A DNA stretch of 64,000 nucleotides from Pseudonocardia asaccharolytica DSM 44247 = NBRC 16224 (GCF_000423625.1 NZ_AUII01000005.1:124001-188000); one strand, 5' to 3'; positions 19,077 to 28,448 are shown, counted from the stretch's first letter. A program made the numbers and translations. The notes: a model not told the origin generated them from the letters alone.

Positions 19077-21308
19077 TCACCCGCGGAGCGGCCGGGCCGC
19101 GTCGGTGATGGTCGACCATGGCGACGGGAGGCGCAGCTCCCGCGCCGACAGGGTGCGGCGCCAGTCGGTGACGACGAGCGTGGCGACGCGCCCGGCCACG
19201 AGCCACGCCATCAGCTCGAGGACGCCGCGCAGCGCACCGTCGGCGCCGGTGGTGACGGCGCGGATCGCCAGCAGCGCGCCGTGCGTCGGCAGGAAGGACA
19301 GCACGGCGGCGACGAACCCGGGGACGGTGGACACGACGCCCGCCGCGAGGGTCAGCACGAGCACCGCGGTCGAGACGATGCGGCCCGGCCGCCGCAGGGC
19401 CGCCACGACCGCCTGGTTCACCGCGTTGAACGCCAGCGCGCTCAGCAGCAGGACGCCCAGCAACGCGAACCACCCGCCGACCGCCAGACCGAGGACGGGG
19501 GCGATCAGCAGACCGAGCAGCGCCGCGGCGACGGCGGCGACCGTCGCGCCCGGCAGCGCGGCCCGCGCGACGATCCGCCACGTGCCGCCGCGCGCGGTGC
19601 GCACGTCCGGCGGGACGGCGGCGATCACCAGGTAGGTGGCCAGCGCGCACGACCACAGCGCCAGCACGAGGACGAACGCCGCGGCGGCCCGGCCGAAGTC
19701 GGGGATCCCGGTGGTGTCGGACGAGGCAGGCTCGGCGGCGACGGAGGCGAGATGGGCGCGCTCGGCGTCGGTGTAGCTGGGCACCTGGTCGCGGCCCTGC
19801 GCGAGCCCGGAGGCAAGGTCGGTGGCGCCGCCGTCGACCTGTGTCGCGCCGTCGGCGAGCCGGCCCGCGCCGGCGGCCAGCTCCCGCGCGCCACCGGTGG
19901 CCTGCCCGGCGCCGTCGGCCACGCCGGACGCACCGGTGGCGAGCTGAGCGGCTCCGGTGGCGAGCGTCGCGGTGCCCGTGGCGAGCTGGTCGGCCCCGGA
20001 CGCGAGCTGCTGGGCACCCGTGTTGACCTGCGCCACCCCGGTGTTCAGCTCGCGCGCGCCCGAGGCGGCGCCGGCCAGACCGCCCGCGAGGTCCTTGACG
20101 CCCGCGGCCAGCTGCGCGTTGCCGTCGGCGACCTGTTCGGCGCCGCTCGCCAACGCCGCCACCGCCGTCTTCGCCTCGGCCGCCGCAGAGCGGATCTTCG
20201 TGAGCTCGCCGTCGATCGTCCCCGCGGAGGCGGCGACCCGGTCGGCCGCCTGGGTGAGCTCGGCGCAGAACGACGGCTGCCCGCCGCCGGCCTCGCACCG
20301 CGCGGCGAGCTCCCCGATCCGCTCGGCCGCGGAGGGCAGCGCGTCCACCGCGGCGATGACCCGGTCCGCGAGCGGGGCGACCGTGTCGGCGATCTGACGG
20401 TTGCCGGCGGCGACCTGACGCGCCCCGTCGGCGAGCTGCGCGGTGAGCTCAGGCAGGGAGGCGGTGTCCTCGGCGGCCTCGTCGAGGCCGTCGGCGAGCT
20501 GGGTCGAGCCGGTGACGAGCCGCTCGGTTCCGGTCGCGAGCCCGGCGGCTCCGTCGGACAGCCGCGACGCCGCCGTGCTCAGCCGCGCGGCGCCGCCCGC
20601 GAGCTCGTCCGCGCCGGTCGCGACGCGGCCCGAGCCCTCACCGAGCCGGCCGAGGCCGACGACGAGGGTGTCGCTGCCCCCCGAGAGCGCCGCCGCCCCG
20701 CTCGCGAGCTGGTCGGTGCCCTCGGCGAGCCCGCCCGCCCCGTCCGCGGCGTCGCCGAGCTGGGAGTGCAGTTCGGAGAAGCCGACGTAGATGTTCTCCA
20801 GGTAGGTCTGGACGACCTGCCGGTTCAGCGCCGCCAGCGTCGCCTGGGCGACCGCGTTGCTCGCGACCGGGTCGACGAGCCCGGCGTTGCGGGAGGTCTC
20901 GATCCGTACGAGGGCCCGCTTCGCGTCGAGCGGCTGGTCCGCGGCGGTCGAGGTGGTGCGCGCCGAGAAGTCCTCGGGGATGGTGACGACGGCGGCGTAG
21001 GTGCCGTCGGCGAGGCCGGCGTGGGCGTCGTCGGCGCTGGTGAGCACCCAGGTGTAGCCGTCGTCGCTCTCGGTGAGGTTCCCGGCGAGCTCGCGGCCGA
21101 GCGGGACGATCTGGCCGTTGACGGTGACGGGCTCGTCGTTGTTGACCACCGCCGCGGTGGCGGCGTCGTGGCGCTGAAGCGGGGACCAGAACGCCCAGGT
21201 CAGCAGCCCCGCGACGAGCAGCGGGACGAGGATGAGGCCGGTCCACGTCCGCCAGGTCAGCGGGTCGGAGGCGGTGGCCCGGGCGGACGGGGCGAAGGGG
21301 TTGCGCAT
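19077..21308 (-). CDS. YhgE/Pip family membrane protein
   Basis: This 743-residue protein has one N-terminal transmembrane segment (GLILVPLLVAGLLTWAFW), an extracytoplasmic region of about 450 residues and five or six C-terminal transmembrane segments. The extracellular part (about residues 190-500) is built of degenerate repeats of the type LATGAAQLATGASGVADGA, the Gly-Ala-x-x-Leu repeats of the YhgE/Pip family (phage-infection proteins and ABC-2-like exporters). Its ATG overlaps the stop of the preceding MMPL gene, so the two are coupled and probably form one export system under the divergent TetR regulator. The substrate is unknown. The reading frame stays open much further upstream, but that part overlaps the MMPL gene and is a shadow. 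Confidence 0.88.
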   Translation of the reverse strand: MRNPFAPSARATASDPLTWRTWTGLILVPLLVAGLLTWAFWSPLQRHDAATAAVVNNDEPVTVNGQIVPLGRELAGNLTESDDGYTWVLTSADDAHAGLADGTYAAVVTIPEDFSARTTSTAADQPLDAKRALVRIETSRNAGLVDPVASNAVAQATLAALNRQVVQTYLENIYVGFSELHSQLGDAADGAGGLAEGTDQLASGAAALSGGSDTLVVGLGRLGEGSGRVATGADELAGGAARLSTAASRLSDGAAGLATGTERLVTGSTQLADGLDEAAEDTASLPELTAQLADGARQVAAGNRQIADTVAPLADRVIAAVDALPSAAERIGELAARCEAGGGQPSFCAELTQAADRVAASAGTIDGELTKIRSAAAEAKTAVAALASGAEQVADGNAQLAAGVKDLAGGLAGAASGARELNTGVAQVNTGAQQLASGADQLATGTATLATGAAQLATGASGVADGAGQATGGARELAAGAGRLADGATQVDGGATDLASGLAQGRDQVPSYTDAERAHLASVAAEPASSDTTGIPDFGRAAAAFVLVLALWSCALATYLVIAAVPPDVRTARGGTWRIVARAALPGATVAAVAAALLGLLIAPVLGLAVGGWFALLGVLLLSALAFNAVNQAVVAALRRPGRIVSTAVLVLTLAAGVVSTVPGFVAAVLSFLPTHGALLAIRAVTTGADGALRGVLELMAWLVAGRVATLVVTDWRRTLSARELRLPSPWSTITDAARPLRG

Positions 21309-24028
21309 CAGGCGACCTCGAGGGCGGGAACGGACAGGGCGATATCGGCGGCCCGGTGCACCGGCAGCACGTCCCGCAGCAGCGCGGGACTCTGGCAGGT
21401 GAAGACGACGGCGGTCGATGTCCCGGTGGCCTCGGCGAGCAGGTCGCGCAGTGCCCGGCGCTGCTCGACGCGGACCACCGTGTCGAGGTCGTCGAGCAGC
21501 ACGAGCGGTGCGCCCTCGACGAGGGCGCGGCGGATCTCGCCCGCCGGGTCCGCGGTGTCCCGGCACGCGACGAGCGCGACCCGCGCGCGCACCGCGTGCC
21601 CGTGCTGGGGAAGCACCTTCCCGCAGACCTTGAGGTCTCCCTCGACCGTCGTGACCCGGCCCCCGAGCGCCGCGAGCAGCGCGGTCTTGCCGCACGGTCC
21701 GGAGCCGTGGATGCCGAGCACCTCCCCGGGCCCGAGGTGGATCTCGACACCGTCGAAGACGGCGCGGCCCCGGTCGTCGGCGACCCGCAGGTCGCGGGCG
21801 CTGACGACCTCGCGCGAGCCGGGGCCGGGCCAGTCGGCCAGCCGCAGCTCGTGCACGAGCGCGTCGCCCTCGGCGTCGAAGACCGGGAGCCTGCGGTCCA
21901 GCCACGCCGGCAGCCACCAGGCGCGGCGGCCGAGCAGTGCCAGCACCGCGGGAACCAGGGTCATGCGCACCACGAAGGCGTCGACGAAGACCCCGACGGC
22001 AAGGCTGAACGCGATCGGCTTGATGGTCGTGGTGCCCTCGGGCACGAACGACGCGAACACCACGAACATGATCAACGCGGCGGCGACGACGACCCGCGAC
22101 ACCGACACGAACCCGGACTCGATCGCCTCCTCGGGATCGCCGTTGTGGGCGTAGTGCTCGCGCATCCGGGAGACGAGGAAGACCTCGTAGTCCATGGCGA
22201 GACCGAACAGGACGCCCATCAGGATGATGGGCAGGAAGCTGATGACGCTGCCGGGCCGGGTGACGTGCAGCGCGTCGGCGAAATGCCCCTGCCCGAAGAC
22301 GAAGGACGTGGCGCCGAACGCCGCGCCGACGCTCAGCAGGTACCCCGCGGTGGCCTTGATCGGGACCGTGATCGAGCGGAACACCATAGCCAGCAGCACG
22401 AGCGAGAGGCCCACGACGAGGATCCCGAACGGGAGCAGGGCGCGCCCGAGCTGCGCGGACACGTCGATGCCGACCGCGGTGATGCCGGTGACGGCGGTGT
22501 CGACGCCGTACCGCTCGCGGAGCCGCTCCTGCATCGAGCGCAGCTCCCGCACGAGCTCCGCGGTCTCGGCCGAGTCCGGGGCGGTCGTGGGCACGACCTG
22601 GACGATGCCGATATGGGCCTTCGGGTCGGGGATGGCTAGCGGGACCGACGCGACGCCGTCGACCGCCCTGATCTCGTCGGCGACGGCCTCGGTGATCCCG
22701 ACCGGATCGGTGCTGGCCAGGATGTCGACGGTGACCAGCAGAGGACCGTTGTAGCCCGGCCCGAAATGCCGCGCCACCACGTCGTAGGTCTCCCGGGCGG
22801 GGCTGCCCTCGGCCTGAGTTCCGTTGTCGGGCAGGGCGAGCCGCAGGTCGGCCGCCGGGAGCGTGCACAGCCCCAGGCCTGCGACCACGACGAGGACGGT
22901 GACCAGCGGAGCTCTGGTCACCAGGCGCACCCACCGCAGGCCGAGCGGCGGGCGGGCCCGGCCGTGGCGACGCGGCCACAGGCGCAGCCGACGCCGGCGG
23001 GCCGGGCGCGGACGCAGGCGGGCGCCGACGAAGGCCAGCAGGGCGGGAACCAACGTGACGGCGACGAGCACCCCGATGCTGACGCCGAGGGCGGCGGCGA
23101 TACCCATCGTGGTGAGGAAGGGGATCCGGGCGACGGCGAGGCCGAGCAGCGCGATGAGGACCGTCAACCCGGCGAAGACGACGGCGGAACCCGCGGTCGC
23201 GACCGCGCGGGCGATGGACTCCTCGACGTCGAGCCCCTCCGCGAGCTGGTCGCGGTGCCGCGACAGGATGAACAACGCGTAGTCGATGCCGACGGCGAGC
23301 CCGAGCATCACCGCGAGCATCGGGGCCGTCGACGAGATCGGGACGACCGCGGTGGCCGCGTAGATGAGGCCCGCGGCCACGCCGACCCCCACGACCGCGG
23401 TGAGCAGCGGCAGGCCCGCGGCGAGGAACGACCGGAAGAGCACCACCAGCACGACGAGCGCGACGACCAGGCCGAGGATCTCGGTCGCACCGAGCGACGG
23501 CACGAGCTCGGCGAAGGCGTCCCCACCGGCGTGGACACGCGCGCCGCCGCCGAGCTGCGCCTGCAGGTCGCGCGCGATGCCGGTGAGGGCGTCGCGGGTC
23601 GCCTGGGTGACCTCGGCCTGTTTGACCTCGAGCGGCACCGGGATCCAGGCCGCCCGGCCGTCGGGCGAGACGGCGTCGCGCGCGTGCTCGCCGAACGGGT
23701 CGACGACCGCAGCGACCTGGTCGACCCGCTCGATCCGCCCGGCCGCGGCGTGGACGGTCGCGGTGGCGGCGGGCGTGTCCACCCGCGCGCCCTCCGGCAC
23801 GACCACGACCAGCTGTGCCGAGGCGCCGCTGAGCTCCGGGAAGACGCGCCCGAGGTAGTCGAGGGCGTCCTGGGACTCGGAGCCGGGGATGGCGAAGGCG
23901 TCGTCGGTTCCGCGGCCGAGACCCGCGGCGGCGCCACCGACCGCGCAGAGCAGCGCGATCCACAGGGCCAGCACGGCCGCACGCCTGTGCGCGGCCGTCC
24001 GCCCGAGGCGGTAGAGGACTGAGGACAC
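21308..24028 (-). CDS. MMPL/RND-type exporter fused to C-terminal P-loop ATPase domain
   Basis: The 906-residue product starts as a typical MMPL permease: one segment (VLALWIALLCAVGGAAAG), an extracytoplasmic loop, five segments, a second loop from about residue 365 and six more segments to about residue 715, with GIDYALFILSRHRDQ and the paralogous FGLAMDYEVFLVSRMREHY carrying the proton-relay Asp-Tyr pairs. The last 170 residues look like a compact ABC-type nucleotide-binding domain: VFDGVEIHLGPGEVLGIHG, Walker A GSGPCGKT at about 775-782 and Walker B LVLLDDLD at about 842-849. I find no LSGGQ signature between them, so the domain may be degenerate. The GTG at 24028 has a GGGAG site. It is coupled to YhgE/Pip and faces a tetR gene. 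Confidence 0.88.
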   Translation of the reverse strand: MSSVLYRLGRTAAHRRAAVLALWIALLCAVGGAAAGLGRGTDDAFAIPGSESQDALDYLGRVFPELSGASAQLVVVVPEGARVDTPAATATVHAAAGRIERVDQVAAVVDPFGEHARDAVSPDGRAAWIPVPLEVKQAEVTQATRDALTGIARDLQAQLGGGARVHAGGDAFAELVPSLGATEILGLVVALVVLVVLFRSFLAAGLPLLTAVVGVGVAAGLIYAATAVVPISSTAPMLAVMLGLAVGIDYALFILSRHRDQLAEGLDVEESIARAVATAGSAVVFAGLTVLIALLGLAVARIPFLTTMGIAAALGVSIGVLVAVTLVPALLAFVGARLRPRPARRRRLRLWPRRHGRARPPLGLRWVRLVTRAPLVTVLVVVAGLGLCTLPAADLRLALPDNGTQAEGSPARETYDVVARHFGPGYNGPLLVTVDILASTDPVGITEAVADEIRAVDGVASVPLAIPDPKAHIGIVQVVPTTAPDSAETAELVRELRSMQERLRERYGVDTAVTGITAVGIDVSAQLGRALLPFGILVVGLSLVLLAMVFRSITVPIKATAGYLLSVGAAFGATSFVFGQGHFADALHVTRPGSVISFLPIILMGVLFGLAMDYEVFLVSRMREHYAHNGDPEEAIESGFVSVSRVVVAAALIMFVVFASFVPEGTTTIKPIAFSLAVGVFVDAFVVRMTLVPAVLALLGRRAWWLPAWLDRRLPVFDAEGDALVHELRLADWPGPGSREVVSARDLRVADDRGRAVFDGVEIHLGPGEVLGIHGSGPCGKTALLAALGGRVTTVEGDLKVCGKVLPQHGHAVRARVALVACRDTADPAGEIRRALVEGAPLVLLDDLDTVVRVEQRRALRDLLAEATGTSTAVVFTCQSPALLRDVLPVHRAADIALSVPALEVA

Positions 24029-24055
24029 GAGCGAGCTCCCGGAGCGGCTGGACTT

Positions 24056-24105
24056 GATACAGACCGTATCGGAATACACTATGTATCGGATGCAGGATGT
24101 ATCCG
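24056..24105. promoter_or_regulatory. Operator region between tetR and MMPL operon
   Basis: Three GTATC[C/G]G half-sites start at 24066, 24083 and 24099. Two of them form dyads with upstream partners: GATAC-AGACC-GTATC (24056-24070) and ATAC-ACTAT-GTAT (24074-24086). Such dyads between divergent tetR and exporter genes are typical TetR operators (inference). Confidence 0.6.
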
Positions 24106-24138
24106 TTACGCTCGGGGCACCACAGCGAAGGACACGAC

Positions 24139-24852
24139 ATGCGCCTGCAACCGGAGCCCGGCACCACGGCGGCCGAGCCGGCCGACGGGGCGGCACCGGG
24201 CCGCACCACCCGGCGACGCGCCGACACCCGGCGGCGGCTGATCGAGGCGGCGTACGAGGTGTTCGCCGAACGCGGAATCGCCGACGCCCCCGTCGAGGCC
24301 ATCTGCGAACGCGCCGGGTTCACCAGGGGCGCCTTCTACTCCAACTTCGACAGCAAGGAGGCGCTGTTCCTCGCCGTCGACGAGGAGCAGACCGAGCGCC
24401 GCCTGCGACGGCTCACCGCCCTCGTCGAGAAGGTGATGCACCACAACGAGATCCGCGACGAAGCCGCGCTGCGCGAGGCCATCGCCGAGGTCGCCAGCCT
24501 GTTCATGGAGCCGATCGCCGACCCGGAGTGGTACCTGCTGACCAGCGAGTTCCACGCCCATGCACTGCGTCAACCCGCGCTGCGCGCGCAGGTCGCGACG
24601 ATGCAGGATCGGCTCTGCGACGCCTTCGGCCAGGCGTTGGTCGCCGCGCTCGACCGGCTCGGGCTGGTCCTGACCGTGCCGCCGCGCGACGCCGTCGTCG
24701 TCATGAGCGGGATATACGAGGCGGTGCTGCGGCAGGCCGCGTTCGAGGGCGAGCAGCTCTCGCGCGACAACCGGTACCTCACCCAGCTGCTGCCGCAGCT
24801 GTTGACCGCGCTGGTCGCCTGGCCGGAGCGGGTCGAGGGGCAGGTCCGCTGA
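24139..24852 (+). CDS. TetR/AcrR family transcriptional regulator
   Basis: This 237-residue protein has an N-terminal TetR DNA-binding domain at about residues 28-75 (RRRLIEAAYEVFAERGIADAPVEAICERAG then FTRGAFYSNFDSKEALF) and a helical ligand-binding C-terminal part. It most likely represses the divergent MMPL-YhgE export operon and itself through the GTATCGG sites between them, releasing when the exported compound binds. The ATG at 24139 follows a GAAGGA ribosome site; an in-frame ATG at 24097 lies inside the operator and is rejected. Confidence 0.9.
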   Translation: MRLQPEPGTTAAEPADGAAPGRTTRRRADTRRRLIEAAYEVFAERGIADAPVEAICERAGFTRGAFYSNFDSKEALFLAVDEEQTERRLRRLTALVEKVMHHNEIRDEAALREAIAEVASLFMEPIADPEWYLLTSEFHAHALRQPALRAQVATMQDRLCDAFGQALVAALDRLGLVLTVPPRDAVVVMSGIYEAVLRQAAFEGEQLSRDNRYLTQLLPQLLTALVAWPERVEGQVR

Positions 24853-24998
24853 GAGGCCACGGCGCCCTCGCCCGCTGTGCTCGATGACCGCCGTCGACAT
24901 CGATCCGCATTTGCGACCTGTTCCGGCCACCTGTCTTGCAGGAGCGGATCGGAATATGCTCCTGGCGCAGGATGTGGCTGAAGATCCCACCCGCCGGA

Positions 24999-25004
24999 TA
25001 GGCT
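24999..25004 (+). promoter_or_regulatory. -10-like hexamer of moaA
   Basis: TAGGCT lies 6 nt before the GTG at 25011. The leaderless pattern recurs here, and no ribosome site is visible. Confidence 0.55.
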
Positions 25005-25010
25005 TGTGCT

Positions 25011-26072
25011 GTGACGCCAACGGAGCTGGGCCTTCCCGCCATGCGGCAGGCCACCACACGAGACCCGGCTCGGCCGGACGATCCCCGGCTCATCGATCGG
25101 TACGGCCGAGTAGCAACCGACCTGCGCATCTCGCTGACCGACCGGTGCAACCTGCGGTGCTCCTACTGCATGCCCGAAGAGGGCCTGGACTGGATGGACC
25201 GGGCCGATCAGCTCACCGATGACGAGCTCATCCGGCTGATCCGGATCGCCGTCACCGACCTCGGCGTCAACGAGCTGCGCTTCACCGGCGGCGAACCGCT
25301 GCTGCGCCGCGGCCTCGAGGAGATCATCGCCGCGTCCGCGGCGCTCGACCCGCGCCCGGATATCTCGCTGACGACCAACGGCGTCGGCCTCGCCCGGCGC
25401 GCCAAGGCACTGGCGGACGCCGGGGTCAACCGGCTCAACGTCTCCATGGACACCCTGCGTCGCGAGCGGTTCGCCACCATCACCCACCGCGACCGGCTCG
25501 CCGACGTCCTCGACGGCCTGGCCGCCGCCCGTGCCGCGGGCCTCGAACCCGTAAAGATCAACTCCGTGCTGCTGCGCGGGGTGAACGACGACGAGGCCGT
25601 CGATCTGCTCCGGTTCGCCATCGACAACGGCTACGAGCTGCGCTTCATCGAGCAGATGCCGCTCGACGCCCAGCACAGCTGGCAGCGCGCTGAGATGATC
25701 ACCGCCGGAGAGATCATGGAGATGCTGCGCACCGCCTTCTCCTTGGAACCCGACCGGGCCGAGCGCGGCGGCGCGCCGGCCGAGCGCTGGCTCGTCGACG
25801 GTGGCCCTGCCGCCGTCGGCGTGATCGCCTCGGTCACCCGTCCCTTCTGCGGCGCCTGCGACCGCACCCGGCTGACCGCCGACGGCCAGGTCCGCTCCTG
25901 CCTGTTCGCCCGCACCGAGACCGACCTGCGCGCGCTCGTCCGCGGCGGGGTCTCCGACGCCGAGATCGCCGATCTCTGGCGCGATGCGATGTGGGGCAAG
26001 CTCCCCGGCCACGGCATCGACGACCCCGGCTTCCTGCAGCCCGACCGCCCGATGAGTTCCATCGGCGGCTAG
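25011..26072 (+). CDS. moaA: GTP 3',8-cyclase MoaA
   Basis: MoaA is the radical SAM enzyme that starts molybdenum cofactor synthesis by converting GTP to 3',8-cyclo-7,8-dihydro-GTP. The 353-residue protein has the radical SAM cluster motif C46-x3-C50-x2-C53 (DRCNLRCSYC), the SAM-binding RFTGGEPLLR, and the C-terminal second cluster with CGACDRTRLTADGQVRSC. It ends in Gly-Gly (SSIGG), a tail needed for MoaA activity. moaD follows after 19 bases, so the two are likely one transcript. It serves the two molybdenum-hydroxylase operons of the window. A paralogue may exist elsewhere, as in mycobacteria. Confidence 0.95.
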   Translation: MTPTELGLPAMRQATTRDPARPDDPRLIDRYGRVATDLRISLTDRCNLRCSYCMPEEGLDWMDRADQLTDDELIRLIRIAVTDLGVNELRFTGGEPLLRRGLEEIIAASAALDPRPDISLTTNGVGLARRAKALADAGVNRLNVSMDTLRRERFATITHRDRLADVLDGLAAARAAGLEPVKINSVLLRGVNDDEAVDLLRFAIDNGYELRFIEQMPLDAQHSWQRAEMITAGEIMEMLRTAFSLEPDRAERGGAPAERWLVDGGPAAVGVIASVTRPFCGACDRTRLTADGQVRSCLFARTETDLRALVRGGVSDAEIADLWRDAMWGKLPGHGIDDPGFLQPDRPMSSIGG

Positions 26073-26091
26073 GCCGACGAAAGACTCATCG

Positions 26092-26361
26092 ATGACTCCG
26101 ACCACGACCGGCACCGTCACGGTCCGCTACTACGCGGCGGCGCGCGCGGCCGCCGGGATCGACGACGAGCCGGTGGCGCTGGCCGCCGGCAGCACGCTCG
26201 CCGATCTGCTCGCCGCGCTCCGCGAGCGGCACGGCGCCGAGTTCGCCACCGTGCTGAGCCGCTGCAGCTACCTGCTCGACGAGGTCGCGGTGCACGACCA
26301 CGGCGTCGTCCTGCCCGATGGGGCGACGCTGGACATCCTCCCGCCCTTCGCCGGCGGCTAA
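26092..26361 (+). CDS. moaD: Molybdopterin synthase small subunit MoaD
   Basis: This 89-residue ubiquitin-like protein ends in ILPPFAGG; the terminal Gly-Gly is adenylated and then thiocarboxylated so that MoaD can donate sulphur for molybdopterin. The beta-grasp core VTVRYYAAARAAAGIDDEPVAL and LADLLAALRERHG fit MoaD/ThiS. Its position right after moaA argues for MoaD over ThiS. The catalytic partner MoaE is not in the window. Confidence 0.92.
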   Translation: MTPTTTGTVTVRYYAAARAAAGIDDEPVALAAGSTLADLLAALRERHGAEFATVLSRCSYLLDEVAVHDHGVVLPDGATLDILPPFAGG

Positions 26362-26429
26362 CCTCCCCTGTGAGCGTTGAGCTGCTGGGCGAGCGATGAG
26401 TACGCGGCCCGGATTCCGTCTCCTCTTGC

Positions 26430-27395
26430 GTGAGCACGACGGTTCAGTTGCTAGGGGTGGCGGTGCCGGCCGCAGTCGCGGGTGCGGCGGCGATCGGGCT
26501 GGCCAACGCCACCCAGTCCACCGCAACGAAACAGGTTCCGCGCGGGGAGATCCTCGATCCGCACCTGCTCTGGGACCTGATGAGCAACCGGACCTGGCTC
26601 GTCGGCATCGCGGCGACGGTCGCGGGGCTCGGCCTGCAACTGCTCGCCCTCGGGTTCGGTCCGCTGCTGCTGGTCCAGCTGCTGCTGGTGGTCGCGCTGC
26701 TGTTCACCGCGATGTTCACCGCCTGGCTGCGGGGCGATCGGCTGGAGCGGCCGGTGCTGGTCGGCGCGTCGCTGTGCGTGGCGGGGCTCGGTGCGTTCCT
26801 GCTGCTTGCGAGGCCGAGCGCAGCCGGCGAGAAGCCCATCGAGGGCCTGCTCATGATCCCGGCGGCGGTGCTGCTGGCCGGTTTGGTGGCCGGCTGCCTC
26901 GCGCTCGCGCGCCGTGGGACACATATGACGCGGGTGCTGGCCCTGGCACTGGCCACCGGGGTGCTGTACGGGGTGACCGCCGGGTTGATGAAGCTCGTGT
27001 CGGGGCAGTTCCTGGCGGGTCCGGCCGACCCCCTCGGCCACTGGGCGCTCTACGTCGCCCTGCTGACGGGCGTGACCGGCTTCCTGCTGTCGCAGAACAC
27101 CTTTCAGGCAGGCCGCCACGTCGCCCCGGCCGTCGCGGTGATCACGATCGTGGATCCGCTGGTCGCGATCGGCCTCGGCATCGTCTGGTTCGGCGAGACC
27201 ATCACCGTCACCCCCGCGGTGCTGGCCGGCGAGGTGCTCGCCGCGGCCGTCGTCGTCGCCGGGATCGTGATACTGGCCCGCCACACCGAGCGGCCGGTCA
27301 GCTCCGAGGAGGACGTCGACGTTCCGCGGCCGACGGTACAACCGTGCTACACGCCGACGCGCTGCGAGACCCTCTGCGCGGCGCGGTCGACGTAG
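26430..27395 (+). CDS. DMT-superfamily (EamA/NIPA-like) permease
   Basis: This 321-residue membrane protein has about nine hydrophobic segments, starting VQLLGVAVPAAVAGAAAIGLANATQ. The pattern, including GLLMIPAAVLLAGLV and the late VIVTIVDPLVAIGLGIVWFGE-like segment, is that of DMT permeases of the actinobacterial DMT/NIPA-like group. The hydrophilic C-terminal tail of about 40 residues is cytosolic or exposed. The substrate is unknown. The GTG at 26430 is the first start that keeps the first helix intact. Its stop abuts the stop of the convergent P1 peptidase gene with no gap. Confidence 0.8.
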   Translation: MSTTVQLLGVAVPAAVAGAAAIGLANATQSTATKQVPRGEILDPHLLWDLMSNRTWLVGIAATVAGLGLQLLALGFGPLLLVQLLLVVALLFTAMFTAWLRGDRLERPVLVGASLCVAGLGAFLLLARPSAAGEKPIEGLLMIPAAVLLAGLVAGCLALARRGTHMTRVLALALATGVLYGVTAGLMKLVSGQFLAGPADPLGHWALYVALLTGVTGFLLSQNTFQAGRHVAPAVAVITIVDPLVAIGLGIVWFGETITVTPAVLAGEVLAAAVVVAGIVILARHTERPVSSEEDVDVPRPTVQPCYTPTRCETLCAARST

Positions 27396-28427
27396 TCACC
27401 GCGGGTCGGTCGGCAGACCGGCGAGTTCCCGGTAGCTCGGCCATTCCCCGGCCGTGGTCCGCACCGTCACCGCGGCCAGCATCGCGTGGGCGATCGCGCG
27501 GCTCACGACGTCCGCCGCCGCCGCCTGCAGCGCGTAGAGTCCGGCGGGCTCGGGCGCCGGCCGCTCGCCGGTGGCGAGTCCGAACACGGTGTCGCCGTCC
27601 ATGACCGTATGCACCGGCCAGAGCGCGCGGGCGAGGCCGTCGTGGCCCATCGCCGCGAGCCGGGCGCAGCCGGCCTTGTCCAGCGTGACGTCGGTGGCGA
27701 CGACCCCGAGTGTCGTGGCGGTCCCGAGCCGGAGCCCGTGGCCCGCCGCCTCGCGCAGCGCCGCCAGCCCGGACGGCCCGGGGTTCACGGCGGGGAACTC
27801 ACCGGAGAACCCCGATCGGGCACCGAGCAGCCCCCCGGTCGCGGGGTCGGCCACCGACCCGGCCGCGTTGACGACCACCAGCGCGGCGACCGTGGCGCCA
27901 TCGCCGAGCACGGCGCTGGCCGTCCCGACCCCGCCCTTGAGCCCACCGGCGACGGCACCGGTCCCGGCCCCCACGACGCCCTGTGCGACCGGGCCCGGTG
28001 ACGCGGCATCGAAGGCGGCGGCACCGAGGTCGGCTCCCGGCCGGGCCGTGAAGTCCCCGCCGCGGCCGAGGTCGAAGATCACGGCGGCGGGCACGATCGG
28101 CACGACCTCACCGGCCGCGAGCCCGACCGGGAAGCCGACCCCCTCCTCCTCGAGCCGTCGCATCACCCCGTCGACGGCGGCGAGTCCGTAGGCGCTACCC
28201 CCGGTCAGGACGAGGGCGTGGGCCCGCTGGATGGTATTGCGCGGGTCGAGCAGGTCTGTCTCCCGGGTGCCGGGCGCGGCGCCCCGCACGTCGACCCCTG
28301 CGATGGCCCCGCTCTCGGGGGCGAGCACGACGGTGGTTCCGCTGAGCGCGCCGTCCCGCGAGAGGGCGGCATGCCCGACCCGAAGGCCGGGAACATCGGT
28401 CAGATCGTTGCGCGGACCGGGCTTCAT
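27396..28427 (-). CDS. P1 (DmpA-type) family peptidase
   Basis: The 343-residue protein matches the P1 aminopeptidase family, whose members (DmpA, BapA) are N-terminal-nucleophile hydrolases that cleave themselves into two chains. Landmarks are NDLTDVPGLRVGHA at the N-terminus, ALVLTGGSAYGLAAVDGVMR, VPAAVIFDLGRGG, and TTLGVVATDVTLDKAGCARLA in the C-terminal half. I could not place the self-cleavage residue with certainty. No signal peptide is seen. It starts just downstream of a palindromic repeat that separates it from coxG. Confidence 0.87.
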   Translation of the reverse strand: MKPGPRNDLTDVPGLRVGHAALSRDGALSGTTVVLAPESGAIAGVDVRGAAPGTRETDLLDPRNTIQRAHALVLTGGSAYGLAAVDGVMRRLEEEGVGFPVGLAAGEVVPIVPAAVIFDLGRGGDFTARPGADLGAAAFDAASPGPVAQGVVGAGTGAVAGGLKGGVGTASAVLGDGATVAALVVVNAAGSVADPATGGLLGARSGFSGEFPAVNPGPSGLAALREAAGHGLRLGTATTLGVVATDVTLDKAGCARLAAMGHDGLARALWPVHTVMDGDTVFGLATGERPAPEPAGLYALQAAAADVVSRAIAHAMLAAVTVRTTAGEWPSYRELAGLPTDPR

Positions 28428-28448
28428 TTCCCCACTTCACGAGGCGCG

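Noticed and set aside
24097..24138. In-frame ATG at 24097 as the tetR start
   Set aside because: It lies inside the operator-like repeats, and the ATG at 24139 has a proper ribosome site and a typical TetR N-terminus.
19077..24323. A single leftward frame of 1748 codons
   Set aside because: Its second part is the real YhgE/Pip protein, but the first part is out of frame with the clear MMPL protein and is low-complexity Arg/Pro sequence. Two genes explain the region.
24853..25010. Molybdenum-cofactor riboswitch before moaA
   Set aside because: I see no matching conserved segments, and the -10-like TAGGCT places the transcript start at the start codon.
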